This document shows, in pieces, positions 1 through 6,211 of a stretch of 6,211 bases of DNA (position 1 is the first letter of the stretch; every line of letters starts with the position of its first letter). Source of the DNA: Acidobacteriota bacterium (GTDB taxonomy: Bacteria; Acidobacteriota; Terriglobia; Bryobacterales; Bryobacteraceae); contig JAPKYY010000057.1 of the NCBI GenBank assembly GCA_026394095.1, positions 1 through 6,211 of the forward strand. Direction: 5' to 3'. The translations under genes were made by a program, and so were the position numbers. The notes beneath the pieces were generated by a model. The model saw nothing but the letters and a program-made list of their open reading frames with translations. It was not told the DNA's origin and did no database searches.

Positions 1-1
1 A

Positions 2-2761
2 ACATTCCTCGATGCGATCCAGCGCAACCGGATTACCGTTCGAACCCCAGTCGCTTCCCCGGTTCGTCGCGCTGGTGTTGGTTATCAGCAAGAAGCCATC
101 GCCCTGCCTTCCGGCAACCGTATCCTGATCCTCAAGGCTGACTCAAGCCCGGTCGCCTACCTGCTCTCGGGCCCTTCTCTTACTTCTTACGAAGCGCTCG
201 GTGGAGTCTCGGGCGTTTTAGGCTTTCCGATCTCTGACGCCAATAGCAATGGAACCCAGCGCTTTGAAAATGGTGCCCTTGCCGGCTCGCCTCTCAGGCT
301 TGTATCAGGGGCTATCCTCACACGGTGGCTTGCCCTTGGAGCCGATTCCGGCGCTCTTGGGCCACCGGTTTCAGACCGGTCTTCTGCGATCACCTTTACC
401 GGTACCCAGGTTGCCAGCCAGGCCTTCAGATCTGGTGTTTTCTTTGAATACAGCGTAGGGCCGCTGGCGGGCCGAGCATTTCTCACAACCGGTGCCATCG
501 CTGCCAAACATCTCGAACTTGGCTCTGCCACCGGTTCGATCGGCGCGCCACTCACCGATGAATTCCTGACTGCTGGCGCATTCCGTCAGGAATTTGAAGG
601 GGCATTCCTCGAATACAATCCCGGCGGCCCGGTTCGCGTTATCGACAAAGAGCGCCGGCCTACGCTTACGATCACTCCTTCTTCTCTGCTACCCGGTGCC
701 CGCTACCGGGTAGCGGTTGGCGGCTTCCCGGCCAGCGCCCGCCTGCGCATCACACAAGGTTCGGGCACTGCCGCCGATAGCTTTGACCTAACCACCGTGA
801 ATGGATCTTTCATCTGGGAGAGCATTGTCCCCTCTAATGCGCGCGCCGGCATTGTGATTCTACGGGCCACGAATGCGAATTCGCCCCAAAGCTTTGCCGA
901 ATCCAGCTATACCGTACGCACGCTTGCCGAATTGCGCCCTGCCTTAACCAAGGTCTCGGGAGACTCTCAGTCTGCAGCTCCCGCGACGGTTCTTCCTCTG
1001 CCGATTCGTGTCCAGCTTCGTGATTCCTCGGGTAGCCCACTTGCCGGGGTCGCTCTTCGTTTTGAGGCCTCCCCGGGAGGCTCGATCCTCGATGCAAGCG
1101 CTGCCACCAACTCCGAAGGCATCGGCGAGGCCAGGCTCCGGCTTCCTGCCCAGAGTGGTGTCGCACTTTACTCTGTGGAAGCTGGCGGCCAAACGATAAC
1201 TTTCTCGGCGCGAGCCGCCGAACAGGTTCCAACCGACTATCCCCGCATCACTCAGGCTGTTGACGGCAATCTCGGCAATTCCGCTTTACCGCTATCCCAG
1301 AAAGGATCGCTCGTTGCCGCCCTTGCCGGGCTTGTCCGCTTTTATCAGCAGCGTGGGGTTGCTCCAGCCGACAACGGCCTTGCCGATACCGCCTCACTCA
1401 ATACCTACCTCCGGGCCTTTTGTACCGTAGATGCTGCAGGGTCCCAGATTTGTGATGGATTCCTCGATCCCGGCCCAGGCACCGATCCACAAGCCAACCC
1501 ATTCCGGGCGGCCGATTTCGCCAGTGGTGCTCTGAGCCTGGCTTTTCCCGAGCCCAACCTGGCCGCTATTCGTGAGGCCATTTCTTCTTCCGGCCCCGTT
1601 GTCGTTGGCCTAAACCTGTTACGCAACGGCCAATCGGTTGGCGTGCACTTCGTTACCGCTTACGGGATACTCGCCGATGCCGATTTGGCCATTAGTGATC
1701 CTAATCCTCAGTTTGCCTTGACCCGGCTCAGCCAATACACTACCGGCTTTACGGCAGCCGCTTCCAACTGGCAGGCCAGCCCGATTGCCGCGATACAGCT
1801 GCTACCGCGTGCCTCAAACAGTACCGCCTTTTACGCCTTCTCAGCTGCGGCGTTCAACTTGCTCAGCCCATCGGCAAGCTGCTCGCGCTCCGTGTCCTGG
1901 CCCGCCAGCTTTGCCAATCTCACTTCCACAACGTCATCTGCGAGTGTCAGGCTGCAAAGTTGTGATGGCTCAGCCTTCTCTTACCAGGCCAGCCTGCCGG
2001 CCCCGCCCTTCCTTTTCTCGCTGGTTAGCCTAACCAACCCTCCCGCACAGTCTGTCGTCAGCTCAGCAGACCCCACCGCCTACCGCATCTCGAGATCTAC
2101 ATCTGACGCCTGGACATTGGCTCCAGAGCAGATTTCTGTCAATTCCTCTGCCATCGTCAATGCAGCAAGCTTCAGTTCCCGCATCGGAGCAGGAACCATT
2201 ATCAGCATCTTCGGCAATGGGCTTCCTGTGCGTGAAGCGGCTGGCTCTTCTGTAGAAATCGACGGGCAGGCTCTGCCGATCTTCTTCTCGAACGGCTTTC
2301 AACTCAATACTGCAATCCCGCCGGGTATTGCGCCTGGGCCAGCTAACCTCACGATCCGGTCGCCATTTGGAGAATCCTCCACTCGGATCGAGATCGGCGA
2401 TCAGGCTCCGGCTGTTTTTCTTGTGAATGCTCGCGGCTCGGCAGCTTTGCTGAATCAGGACTCCAGCCTCAACTCACCCGCCAACCCGGCTGTGCGCGGC
2501 CAGGCTGCCGTTCTGTTCGCAACCGGGCTCGGGTCTGTGAGCCGTCAATCGAGCGGACTCAGCACTACTACTGCTCCAGTGCTGGTTGTGGTGAGCGGAA
2601 GGGAGCTGACGCCGTTTTTCTCAGGGCTTGCCCCGGGCTTTATCGGGCTTTACCAGATCAACTTCAGCCTGCCCGCAAATCTGCCGCCCGGCTTGGACCA
2701 ACAAGTACTACTCCGTTCGGCAGGCCAGGATTCAAATCCTGCGTTAATGTCGATTCGTTAA
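2..2761 (+). CDS. Large exported multidomain protein (LGFP repeats, Ig-like, C39-like, TIGR03437), 5'-truncated by window
   Basis: The frame is open from the left edge to a TAA at 2759-2761 (919 residues visible). The GTG at 797 is internal, because the 265 codons before it are open and encode recognisable repeats; the real start is off-window. Domains by fragment residue: LGFP-type repeats about 57-207; an Ig/IPT-like segment about 219-305; a Big_1 (invasin-type) Ig-like domain about 312-405 (VSGD start, DSSGSPLAGV turn, ITFSARA end); a C39-like papain-fold domain about 415-598; a linker with two cysteines; and a TIGR03437 domain about 713-919 (IVNAASFS, APAVF, NPAVRG, FATGLGSV, GLAPGFIGLYQINF). 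In the C39-like domain His549 (VHFV) and Asp566 (SDPNP) are present, but the expected Cys is Ser436 (KGS). The fragment has only four cysteines (474, 484, 627, 654), none at the active site. Inference: an extracellular or surface protein that binds wall or carbohydrate and is probably not a cysteine peptidase. No SD or operon link to the next gene is seen. The domain calls come from motif reading; TIGR03437 is the surest. Confidence 0.93.
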   Translation, partial: TFLDAIQRNRITVRTPVASPVRRAGVGYQQEAIALPSGNRILILKADSSPVAYLLSGPSLTSYEALGGVSGVLGFPISDANSNGTQRFENGALAGSPLRLVSGAILTRWLALGADSGALGPPVSDRSSAITFTGTQVASQAFRSGVFFEYSVGPLAGRAFLTTGAIAAKHLELGSATGSIGAPLTDEFLTAGAFRQEFEGAFLEYNPGGPVRVIDKERRPTLTITPSSLLPGARYRVAVGGFPASARLRITQGSGTAADSFDLTTVNGSFIWESIVPSNARAGIVILRATNANSPQSFAESSYTVRTLAELRPALTKVSGDSQSAAPATVLPLPIRVQLRDSSGSPLAGVALRFEASPGGSILDASAATNSEGIGEARLRLPAQSGVALYSVEAGGQTITFSARAAEQVPTDYPRITQAVDGNLGNSALPLSQKGSLVAALAGLVRFYQQRGVAPADNGLADTASLNTYLRAFCTVDAAGSQICDGFLDPGPGTDPQANPFRAADFASGALSLAFPEPNLAAIREAISSSGPVVVGLNLLRNGQSVGVHFVTAYGILADADLAISDPNPQFALTRLSQYTTGFTAAASNWQASPIAAIQLLPRASNSTAFYAFSAAAFNLLSPSASCSRSVSWPASFANLTSTTSSASVRLQSCDGSAFSYQASLPAPPFLFSLVSLTNPPAQSVVSSADPTAYRISRSTSDAWTLAPEQISVNSSAIVNAASFSSRIGAGTIISIFGNGLPVREAAGSSVEIDGQALPIFFSNGFQLNTAIPPGIAPGPANLTIRSPFGESSTRIEIGDQAPAVFLVNARGSAALLNQDSSLNSPANPAVRGQAAVLFATGLGSVSRQSSGLSTTTAPVLVVVSGRELTPFFSGLAPGFIGLYQINFSLPANLPPGLDQQVLLRSAGQDSNPALMSIR
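170..622 (+). repeat. Three LGFP-type protein repeats within the first gene
   Basis: Three related units are visible in the translation. Each has a small hydrophobic-Gly-x-Pro core followed by an acidic or polar turn, and later a Phe-x-x-Gly motif. The cores are LGFPISD (residues 73-79), LGPPVSD (119-125) and IGAPLTD (180-186), spaced 46 and 61 residues apart. The Phe/Gly motifs are RFENGAL, AFRSGVFFEY and EFEGAFLEY. Units of this kind (LGFP, PF08310) are known mostly from cell-wall-associated exported proteins of actinobacteria, where they are thought to help anchor proteins at the envelope. The third unit has a longer spacer. The repeats are diverged at DNA level, so this is a protein repeat and not a recent tandem duplication. 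Confidence 0.72.
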
Positions 2762-2885
2762 TGTTTATGTTGCGGGAGCGTGGCATGTGTGTCGCAAATC
2801 TGGTCCAACTGTGTCAGATTGACCCATTTGAAGAGCTGAAACGAGCCTAACCCAAGCGCTTTCAGGCAGTTGCTGAGATTTTTGC
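2762..2885 (+). other. Intergenic spacer after the first gene; no clear terminator
   Basis: No convincing gene or intrinsic terminator is visible here. A weak 6-bp inverted repeat (AATCTG 2797-2802, CAGATT 2815-2820) has a 12-nt loop and no T tract. CTGAAA at 2836-2841 pairs with TTTCAG at 2860-2865, again without a T tract, and 2854-2861 is the palindrome AAGCGCTT. A 29-codon ORF starts at 2761, overlapping the stop of the first gene as TAATG, and ends at TAA 2848-2850. In the same frame the next stop is TGA 2887-2889. It could be chance, a translationally coupled micropeptide, or a gene remnant. Confidence 0.5.
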
Positions 2886-2913
2886 TTGACTAGTGGCTTG
2901 GCATTCTGATAAT
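2886..2913 (+). promoter_or_regulatory. Predicted sigma70-type promoter of the 763-residue exported protein gene
   Basis: A -35 hexamer TTGACT (2886-2891, five of six consensus bases) is separated by 16 bases from a -10 hexamer GATAAT (2908-2913, five of six). There is no extended -10 TG. Transcription would start near A2920, giving a leader of about 200 nt before the ATG at 3124. The site is the best promoter match in the gap. Known Acidobacteria housekeeping promoters broadly follow this consensus, but the call rests on sequence alone. Confidence 0.55.
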
Positions 2914-3011
2914 AGTGGTATGTCTGCAAAGAGACAGGCGGCTTTCATCACAGCGACGTGGATCCCGCGAGCACAGAGTTTTTAGTTTTACAAAGAAGTC
3001 GCTTCGGCTTG

Positions 3012-3038
3012 GAGTCGTAGTTTAGTTTGAGTCGTAGT
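3012..3038 (+). repeat. Direct repeat GAGTCGTAGT x2 in leader
   Basis: Two identical 10-base copies lie at 3012-3021 and 3029-3038 with starts 17 bases apart, separated by a T-rich spacer. A partial third copy (AGTCG) lies at 2997-3001. They sit about 85-130 bases upstream of the ATG at 3124 and downstream of the predicted promoter. They may be a protein-binding site, an RNA element or a small local duplication; nothing in the sequence decides between these. Confidence 0.6.
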
Positions 3039-3110
3039 ACAAAAGCTGTAACAAGAGGCTCAGGTTGAAAAAGAACTTCCATCAATTCAAAAATAAGACA
3101 ACACTTCACA

Positions 3111-3115
3111 AGGAG
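3111..3115 (+). promoter_or_regulatory. Strong ribosome binding site for the 763-residue protein
   Basis: AGGAG at 3111-3115, within an AGGAGAAGGA purine run, is followed by 8 bases and then the ATG at 3124. This near-consensus Shine-Dalgarno site fixes the start, which also gives a clean signal peptide. Confidence 0.9.
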
Positions 3116-3123
3116 AAGGATTA

Positions 3124-5415
3124 ATGTCGCATTTCCGTAAAATGCTTTTCGCCGCTGCGGCCGTTGCTTCCTTTATTGGAACCAGCAACACTGCTAGCGC
3201 GCAACCTTTCGTCTGCAATACCAGCTTTTCGCCCCTCGTCGTTCGCGTCGAAGGTCTCCGTGAGCTCGTAGGCGATATCGTAATCACCTGCACCGGCGGA
3301 ACTTCCGTCGGTACCCCAACCAACCAGGCCCAGATTCAGAACACTCAGAATCAGCCCCCGACAACCAGTGTTGCAACCGGTGTCGTGGCCGCCCCCGGCC
3401 TTGGCGTTGGCAATGCTTTCACCGCGATTGCTCAGCCCACCGTTCCCGCGATCAACATCTCGGTAACTGTAACTGGTACCCGAATCACCAATCGTCTCTT
3501 TGGTAGCTCGAACCTCACCGATGCACTTTTGTTCATCGATGAGCCCTTCCGTCCTACTGGTGGTGCGACTGTTGGCGTAACCGGTGCTGAAAATCAGAAC
3601 CCTTGCGCCGCTGCTAGCACCACTGTTGGTACTGCAGGCGTTTGCACTGGTATGAACTACTTCTTCAGCGGCGGCGTCGCAATCTGCGCAGGCTATGTAA
3701 ACACCACCAACAACACCGCTGGCCAGGTTCCCGTTAACGTGTTCCAGGCTCAGTACGGCGTCGGCGGCGGTTTTGCTCCTAACGAGCAGACCATCACCTT
3801 CGTTGGCGTGCCCGTTGTTCAGCCCGGCACCTTTGCTGGCGCTCTGCAGCGCGTATACCGCATCAAGAACATCCGTGTTCAGGTTGCAAACGCGTTCCAG
3901 GTCAACGGTCAGATCCAGGCCTTCATCTCGATCCAGAATCCTCCTGCAAACCTCGTGCTCAACAACGCTCAGGGTGTAGTTGGCTTCGTTCAGCGTGGTC
4001 TCTTCTTTGACACCATCTCTGGCGGACCCTACGCTCAGTGCTTGGGCTGGAATGCTACCTCGAGCGGCGGCTACCCCACGGAAGCTGCTTCCACTCAGGG
4101 TACCCTTCTCGCCACCGGTGCTCTCCGCTTCACGGAAGCCTACGGTGTGTCGTTCAAGCGTCGTGGTTTCAACCCCGGTGCAACCGCAATCGGCAACCTG
4201 GATACATACGACTCCGTATACAACCAGAGCTTCCTGAACGGTTTCGGTCAGTCTGACCCCCGCGTGAACTACAACAACGAATCTGGCTTCTACAACACTG
4301 CCTTCCCGGACTTCAATAGCTTGCGCAGCGTCGGTATCGCTTCAAACGGTACCCGTCTCCGTGCCCGCTTCTCTGGAATTCCTTCGCAGGTTCGCTTGTA
4401 CGTCTCCGCTCAGCCTGTAACCACTGGCGTTTCCACCACTTGCTCCACCTCGACCGGGAACAACTTCCCGACCGTTGGTGGCACCAGCAACACTGGTCTC
4501 TGCCTTGGTCAGGGTTCGGCTGTTGGCAACGCTGCATTCGCAGTATCGGGCGTCAATGCTGACGGTGCGGTTGAAGGCTTTGCTGCCAACACCACCTATG
4601 CATTCGGCACCTCAGTTTCCACCGCCACTGCAACCACTCAGGGCACCACTGCTCCTGGCTGGACGAACAACGGAACGGCTTATGGCTCGCTCACCCGCGC
4701 CATCCAGTTCATCCGCGTCGCAACCGCTGCTGATGGCACCGGAACCTTCTTCTGGGAAGTTCTCCGCGCCGATGACAACGTCATCGATCGCTTCGACTTC
4801 CTCGTTGCAATCTCCTTCCCGCCAACCACCAGCATCGTGACCGATGCCAACACCTCCGTCGTGGCCAACGTTTCGGGCAACTATGCTCCGATCGCTGCCA
4901 CCGGTGGCAACGGCTATCCTTCGATCCCGAGCTTCGTGCTGACCCAGCCCGAAGAACTGAAGCCCATCTTCACCATCACCAACTGCGCCACGAACCTCCT
5001 CTATCCGTTCGTTAGCAGCGTGACTGGCTTCAACACCGGTATCGCAGTAGCCAACGCTTCCAAGGACCCCTTCGGCACCGTAAACGAAACCGGCATCTGC
5101 CGCGTGTTCTTCTACGGCACCACCGCTGGCGGTGGTATCGACCCGACTCCCCAGTCGTTCAGCAAGTCTGTTCCCTCGGGCCAGGTCGCTACCTTCAACC
5201 TGCTCTTCGGTGGTCCTGAGTACGGCATCCAACCGGTTGTCGGCTTCCAGGGCTACATCATCATCTCGTGCAACTTCCGCTGGGCACACGGCTTCGCCTT
5301 CGTAAGCGATCCGTCCAACCTGCAGACTGCACACGGTTACCTCGCGCTGATCCTCGATCCGCCGAGCATCCGTCGTAACACTGGCGCTTCGGCTGCCGAA
5401 CAGCTCGACAACTAA
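3124..5415 (+). CDS. Secreted acidobacterial protein of unknown function, 763 aa, probably highly expressed
   Basis: I recognise no characterised domain. The protein begins with a Sec signal peptide: basic SHFRK, hydrophobic core to about residue 19, and TASA with likely cleavage after Ala26. The mature chain is rich in Thr, Asn, Gly, Ala and Val and very poor in Lys, suggesting an extracellular beta-rich protein. It has 11 cysteines (31, 56, 161, 174, 188, 306, 440, 460, 621, 659, 716). Landmarks are an N-terminal VRVEGLRELVGDIVITCTGG block (39-59), ALLFIDEP (134-141), YRIKNIRVQ (245-253), ESGFYN with RLRARFSGIP (386-420), and a C-terminal module with GFNTGIAVANAS (635-646), GICRVFFYG (657-665), GYIIISCNFRWAHGFAFVSD (710-729) and GYLALIL (738-744). 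From memory, similar hypothetical proteins recur in Solibacter/Bryobacter genomes. Start is fixed by the SD site at 3111. Own promoter, biased codons and a strong terminator suggest abundant single-gene expression. No sortase, lipobox or transmembrane anchor is seen, so it may be released or outer-surface attached. Confidence 0.95.
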   Translation: MSHFRKMLFAAAAVASFIGTSNTASAQPFVCNTSFSPLVVRVEGLRELVGDIVITCTGGTSVGTPTNQAQIQNTQNQPPTTSVATGVVAAPGLGVGNAFTAIAQPTVPAINISVTVTGTRITNRLFGSSNLTDALLFIDEPFRPTGGATVGVTGAENQNPCAAASTTVGTAGVCTGMNYFFSGGVAICAGYVNTTNNTAGQVPVNVFQAQYGVGGGFAPNEQTITFVGVPVVQPGTFAGALQRVYRIKNIRVQVANAFQVNGQIQAFISIQNPPANLVLNNAQGVVGFVQRGLFFDTISGGPYAQCLGWNATSSGGYPTEAASTQGTLLATGALRFTEAYGVSFKRRGFNPGATAIGNLDTYDSVYNQSFLNGFGQSDPRVNYNNESGFYNTAFPDFNSLRSVGIASNGTRLRARFSGIPSQVRLYVSAQPVTTGVSTTCSTSTGNNFPTVGGTSNTGLCLGQGSAVGNAAFAVSGVNADGAVEGFAANTTYAFGTSVSTATATTQGTTAPGWTNNGTAYGSLTRAIQFIRVATAADGTGTFFWEVLRADDNVIDRFDFLVAISFPPTTSIVTDANTSVVANVSGNYAPIAATGGNGYPSIPSFVLTQPEELKPIFTITNCATNLLYPFVSSVTGFNTGIAVANASKDPFGTVNETGICRVFFYGTTAGGGIDPTPQSFSKSVPSGQVATFNLLFGGPEYGIQPVVGFQGYIIISCNFRWAHGFAFVSDPSNLQTAHGYLALILDPPSIRRNTGASAAEQLDN

Positions 5416-5440
5416 GCCTTGTCATAGCTTGTAAACACTT

Positions 5441-5475
5441 CGGGGCGGACTTCGGTCCGCCCCGATTTTATTTTT
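5441..5475 (+). terminator. Intrinsic terminator with UUCG tetraloop
   Basis: A perfect 10-bp GC-rich stem (5441-5450 with 5455-5464) is capped by TTCG closed by a C-G pair, the exceptionally stable cUUCGg loop. It is followed by ATTTTATTTTT (5465-5475). It lies 25 bases after the TAA of the 763-residue gene. The opposite strand lacks a T tract, so it acts on rightward transcription only and separates this gene from the next. Confidence 0.95.
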
Positions 5476-5503
5476 GTGAGACGAGGCCATTCTCTGTTAA
5501 AAT
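5474..5503 (+). promoter_or_regulatory. Possible promoter of the beta-propeller-like gene
   Basis: TTGTGA (5474-5479, four of six consensus bases) and TAAAAT (5498-5503, five of six) are 18 bases apart. Transcription would start near 5510, about 40 bases before the ATG at 5550. The -35 overlaps the end of the preceding terminator T tract. A separate promoter is expected because the terminator just upstream is strong, but the -35 match is modest. Confidence 0.35.
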
Positions 5504-5509
5504 CAGAGA
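5491..5509 (+). repeat. Inverted repeat flanking the -10 candidate
   Basis: TCTCTG (5491-5496) and CAGAGA (5504-5509) are perfect complements around a 7-base AT-only centre, TTAAAAT. The centre contains the -10 candidate of the following gene, so the element could be an operator. There is no T tract after it, so it is not a terminator. Confidence 0.55.
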
Positions 5510-5538
5510 GCTGCGTCCTTCCATCTCTTTAGCCCTGA

Positions 5539-5544
5539 AGAGGA
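5539..5544 (+). promoter_or_regulatory. Ribosome binding site for the third gene
   Basis: AGAGGA at 5539-5544 lies 5 bases before the ATG at 5550. It supports that ATG as the start, which also begins a good signal peptide. Confidence 0.7.
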
Positions 5545-5549
5545 TCCCC

Positions 5550-6211
5550 ATGTATAGGCTATCTCTGTCTTTTCTGGCTTCGCTGACTTTCATCGCGCCA
5601 GTTTTTGCTTCCAATATAGTTGTGCTCCCCCAGGAAAACTCGGGCAACACAACCGGCTATATCTATAGCCCAGAACCATTCACCCAGATCGGCACCATTG
5701 CCGTCGACCCTCTCGCTTTTGAAGCCATTTGGCACCCCAATGGCCAGAAGCTTTACGTGCTATCGAAAAGCGTAACGAAGTCCATTGCGATATTTTCCGG
5801 CTCTTCTCCCTATGCTGAGACTACGTCCAGATCACTGGCCAATATCTCGACAGCCAAAATCTCTCCCGACGGGCGCCGCCTGGTTGTCCTTTCCCAGGCT
5901 GTTCGCATCTATGACACGGCTACCGACCAGGAAATTACAGGCCTCAATACCTGCGGAGACACCAATTGCGTACCAGTAGATGTTGACTTCTCCATTGATT
6001 CCAATCGCGCATTTGTTCTAAACAGCAACGGCTCACTAGTTGCAATTAACCTTGGAAACAACACAATTGGCAGTCGCCTTAGTATCGCCAACGGCCCCAC
6101 AACAATGATCGTTGGCCCCACTGGCCTGATCTATGTAACGGCCCAGAACCGGCTTCTTGAAATCGATGGCCGTGATGCACTTGTCCAGATTGGCGCAGAG
6201 ATCCCCATTAC
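5550..6211 (+). CDS. Exported beta-propeller-like (YVTN/WD-type repeat) protein, 3'-truncated by window
   Basis: The frame is open from the ATG at 5550 to the right edge (220 residues plus two bases). Residues 1-20 form a signal peptide with probable cleavage after VFA. The rest shows spaced units of the propeller kind, with a 'position, then display value' pattern: AIWHPNGQKLYVLS (59-72), AKISPDGRRLVVLS (102-115) with VRIYDTATDQEI (118-129), VDFSIDSNRAFVLN (145-158) with SLVAINLGNNTI (162-173), and MIVGPTGLIYVTAQNRLLEI (186-205). The PDG/PNG turns and the IYDTAT strand are typical of YVTN-type seven-bladed propellers, and about four blades are visible. Two cysteines (135, 140) lie close together and could form a disulfide. 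In Solibacter-type genomes such propellers often end in a TIGR03437 domain, which would lie outside the window. No specific ligand or enzyme activity can be assigned. It follows a strong terminator, so it is probably transcribed separately from the gene before it. Confidence 0.9.
   Translation, partial: MYRLSLSFLASLTFIAPVFASNIVVLPQENSGNTTGYIYSPEPFTQIGTIAVDPLAFEAIWHPNGQKLYVLSKSVTKSIAIFSGSSPYAETTSRSLANISTAKISPDGRRLVVLSQAVRIYDTATDQEITGLNTCGDTNCVPVDVDFSIDSNRAFVLNSNGSLVAINLGNNTIGSRLSIANGPTTMIVGPTGLIYVTAQNRLLEIDGRDALVQIGAEIPI

Larger units (their letters stand above)
2920..3123 (+). promoter_or_regulatory. Predicted long 5' leader with direct repeats
   Basis: This is the stretch between the predicted transcription start and the ATG at 3124. 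Its first bases can form a small stem (TGTCT 2921-2925 with AGACA 2932-2936). A second weak stem pairs 2996-3001 with 3005-3010, including one G-T wobble. The 10-mer GAGTCGTAGT occurs at 3012-3021 and 3029-3038, and its core AGTCG also occurs at 2997-3001, giving three copies spaced 16 and 17 bases. A 21-codon ORF begins with the ATG at 2920, exactly at the predicted start site, and stops at TAG 2983-2985. The last 60 bases are A-rich and look unstructured, which would favour ribosome access. No known riboswitch class is recognised. Confidence 0.35.

Noticed and set aside
187..555. 122-codon minus-strand open frame opposite the LGFP repeats
   Set aside because: The + strand frame here encodes clear LGFP repeats that continue into the rest of the first gene. 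The minus frame is Pro/Ala/Arg-rich shadow sequence.
797..799. GTG as start codon of the first gene
   Set aside because: No SD precedes it, and the same frame is open and domain-bearing back to base 2. The codon lies within an Ig-like segment.
2862..2883. Terminator-like TCAG/CTGA stem followed by ATTTTT
   Set aside because: The stem is only 4 bp with a 7-base loop and is too weak to count as an intrinsic terminator. The T run also merges with the promoter region.
2996..3010. Hairpin in the leader as an attenuator
   Set aside because: The stem is 6 bp with a wobble and a 3-base loop, and no T tract follows, so termination is not supported.
3027..3052. Alternative promoter (TTGAGT and TGTAAC) close to the middle gene
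   Set aside because: The -10 match is poor and the spacing is off, while the pair at 2886-2913 fits much better.
4612..5334. 240-codon open frame on the minus strand inside the 763-residue gene
   Set aside because: It is a shadow of the strongly codon-biased + strand gene. It has a low-complexity Glu/Gly/Val/Asp-rich translation, no SD and no recognisable domain.

Overview
The window reads as chromosomal DNA from an acidobacterium, most likely of the Solibacter/Bryobacter group (Bryobacterales). The reasons are a C-terminal domain in the first gene that matches the TIGR03437 'Solibacter uncharacterized C-terminal' type, and a second gene resembling a large exported protein family that I recall from that group. 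This assignment comes from remembered motifs; no search was run. No tRNA, rRNA, CRISPR array, insertion sequence or phage gene is visible.

Layout, all on the + strand. (1) Positions 2-2761 hold the 3' part of a long gene for an exported multidomain protein: three LGFP-type repeats, one or two Ig-like domains (the second Big_1/invasin-like), a C39-like papain-fold domain in which the expected nucleophile Cys is Ser, and a TIGR03437 domain. It is open to the left edge, so its true start and signal peptide lie outside. (2) Positions 2762-3123 are a 362-base gap with a good sigma70-type promoter (2886-2913), a predicted leader of about 200 nt carrying a short direct repeat, and a strong Shine-Dalgarno site. 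(3) Positions 3124-5415 hold a complete 763-residue secreted protein of unknown function with 11 cysteines, followed by a textbook intrinsic terminator (5441-5475). (4) After a short gap with a possible promoter wrapped in an inverted repeat, a third gene begins at 5550 and runs off the right edge. It has a signal peptide and beta-propeller-like repeats.

All three proteins appear to be exported, so this looks like a small cell-surface or secretome neighbourhood. The middle gene has its own promoter, strong ribosome binding site, marked codon bias (about 49 of 58 Asn codons are AAC by hand count) and strong terminator. It therefore looks like an abundantly made single-gene transcript rather than an operon member. 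No enzyme pathway links the three genes. The least explained items are the middle protein family, the Cys-to-Ser C39-like domain, and the leader upstream of the middle gene.
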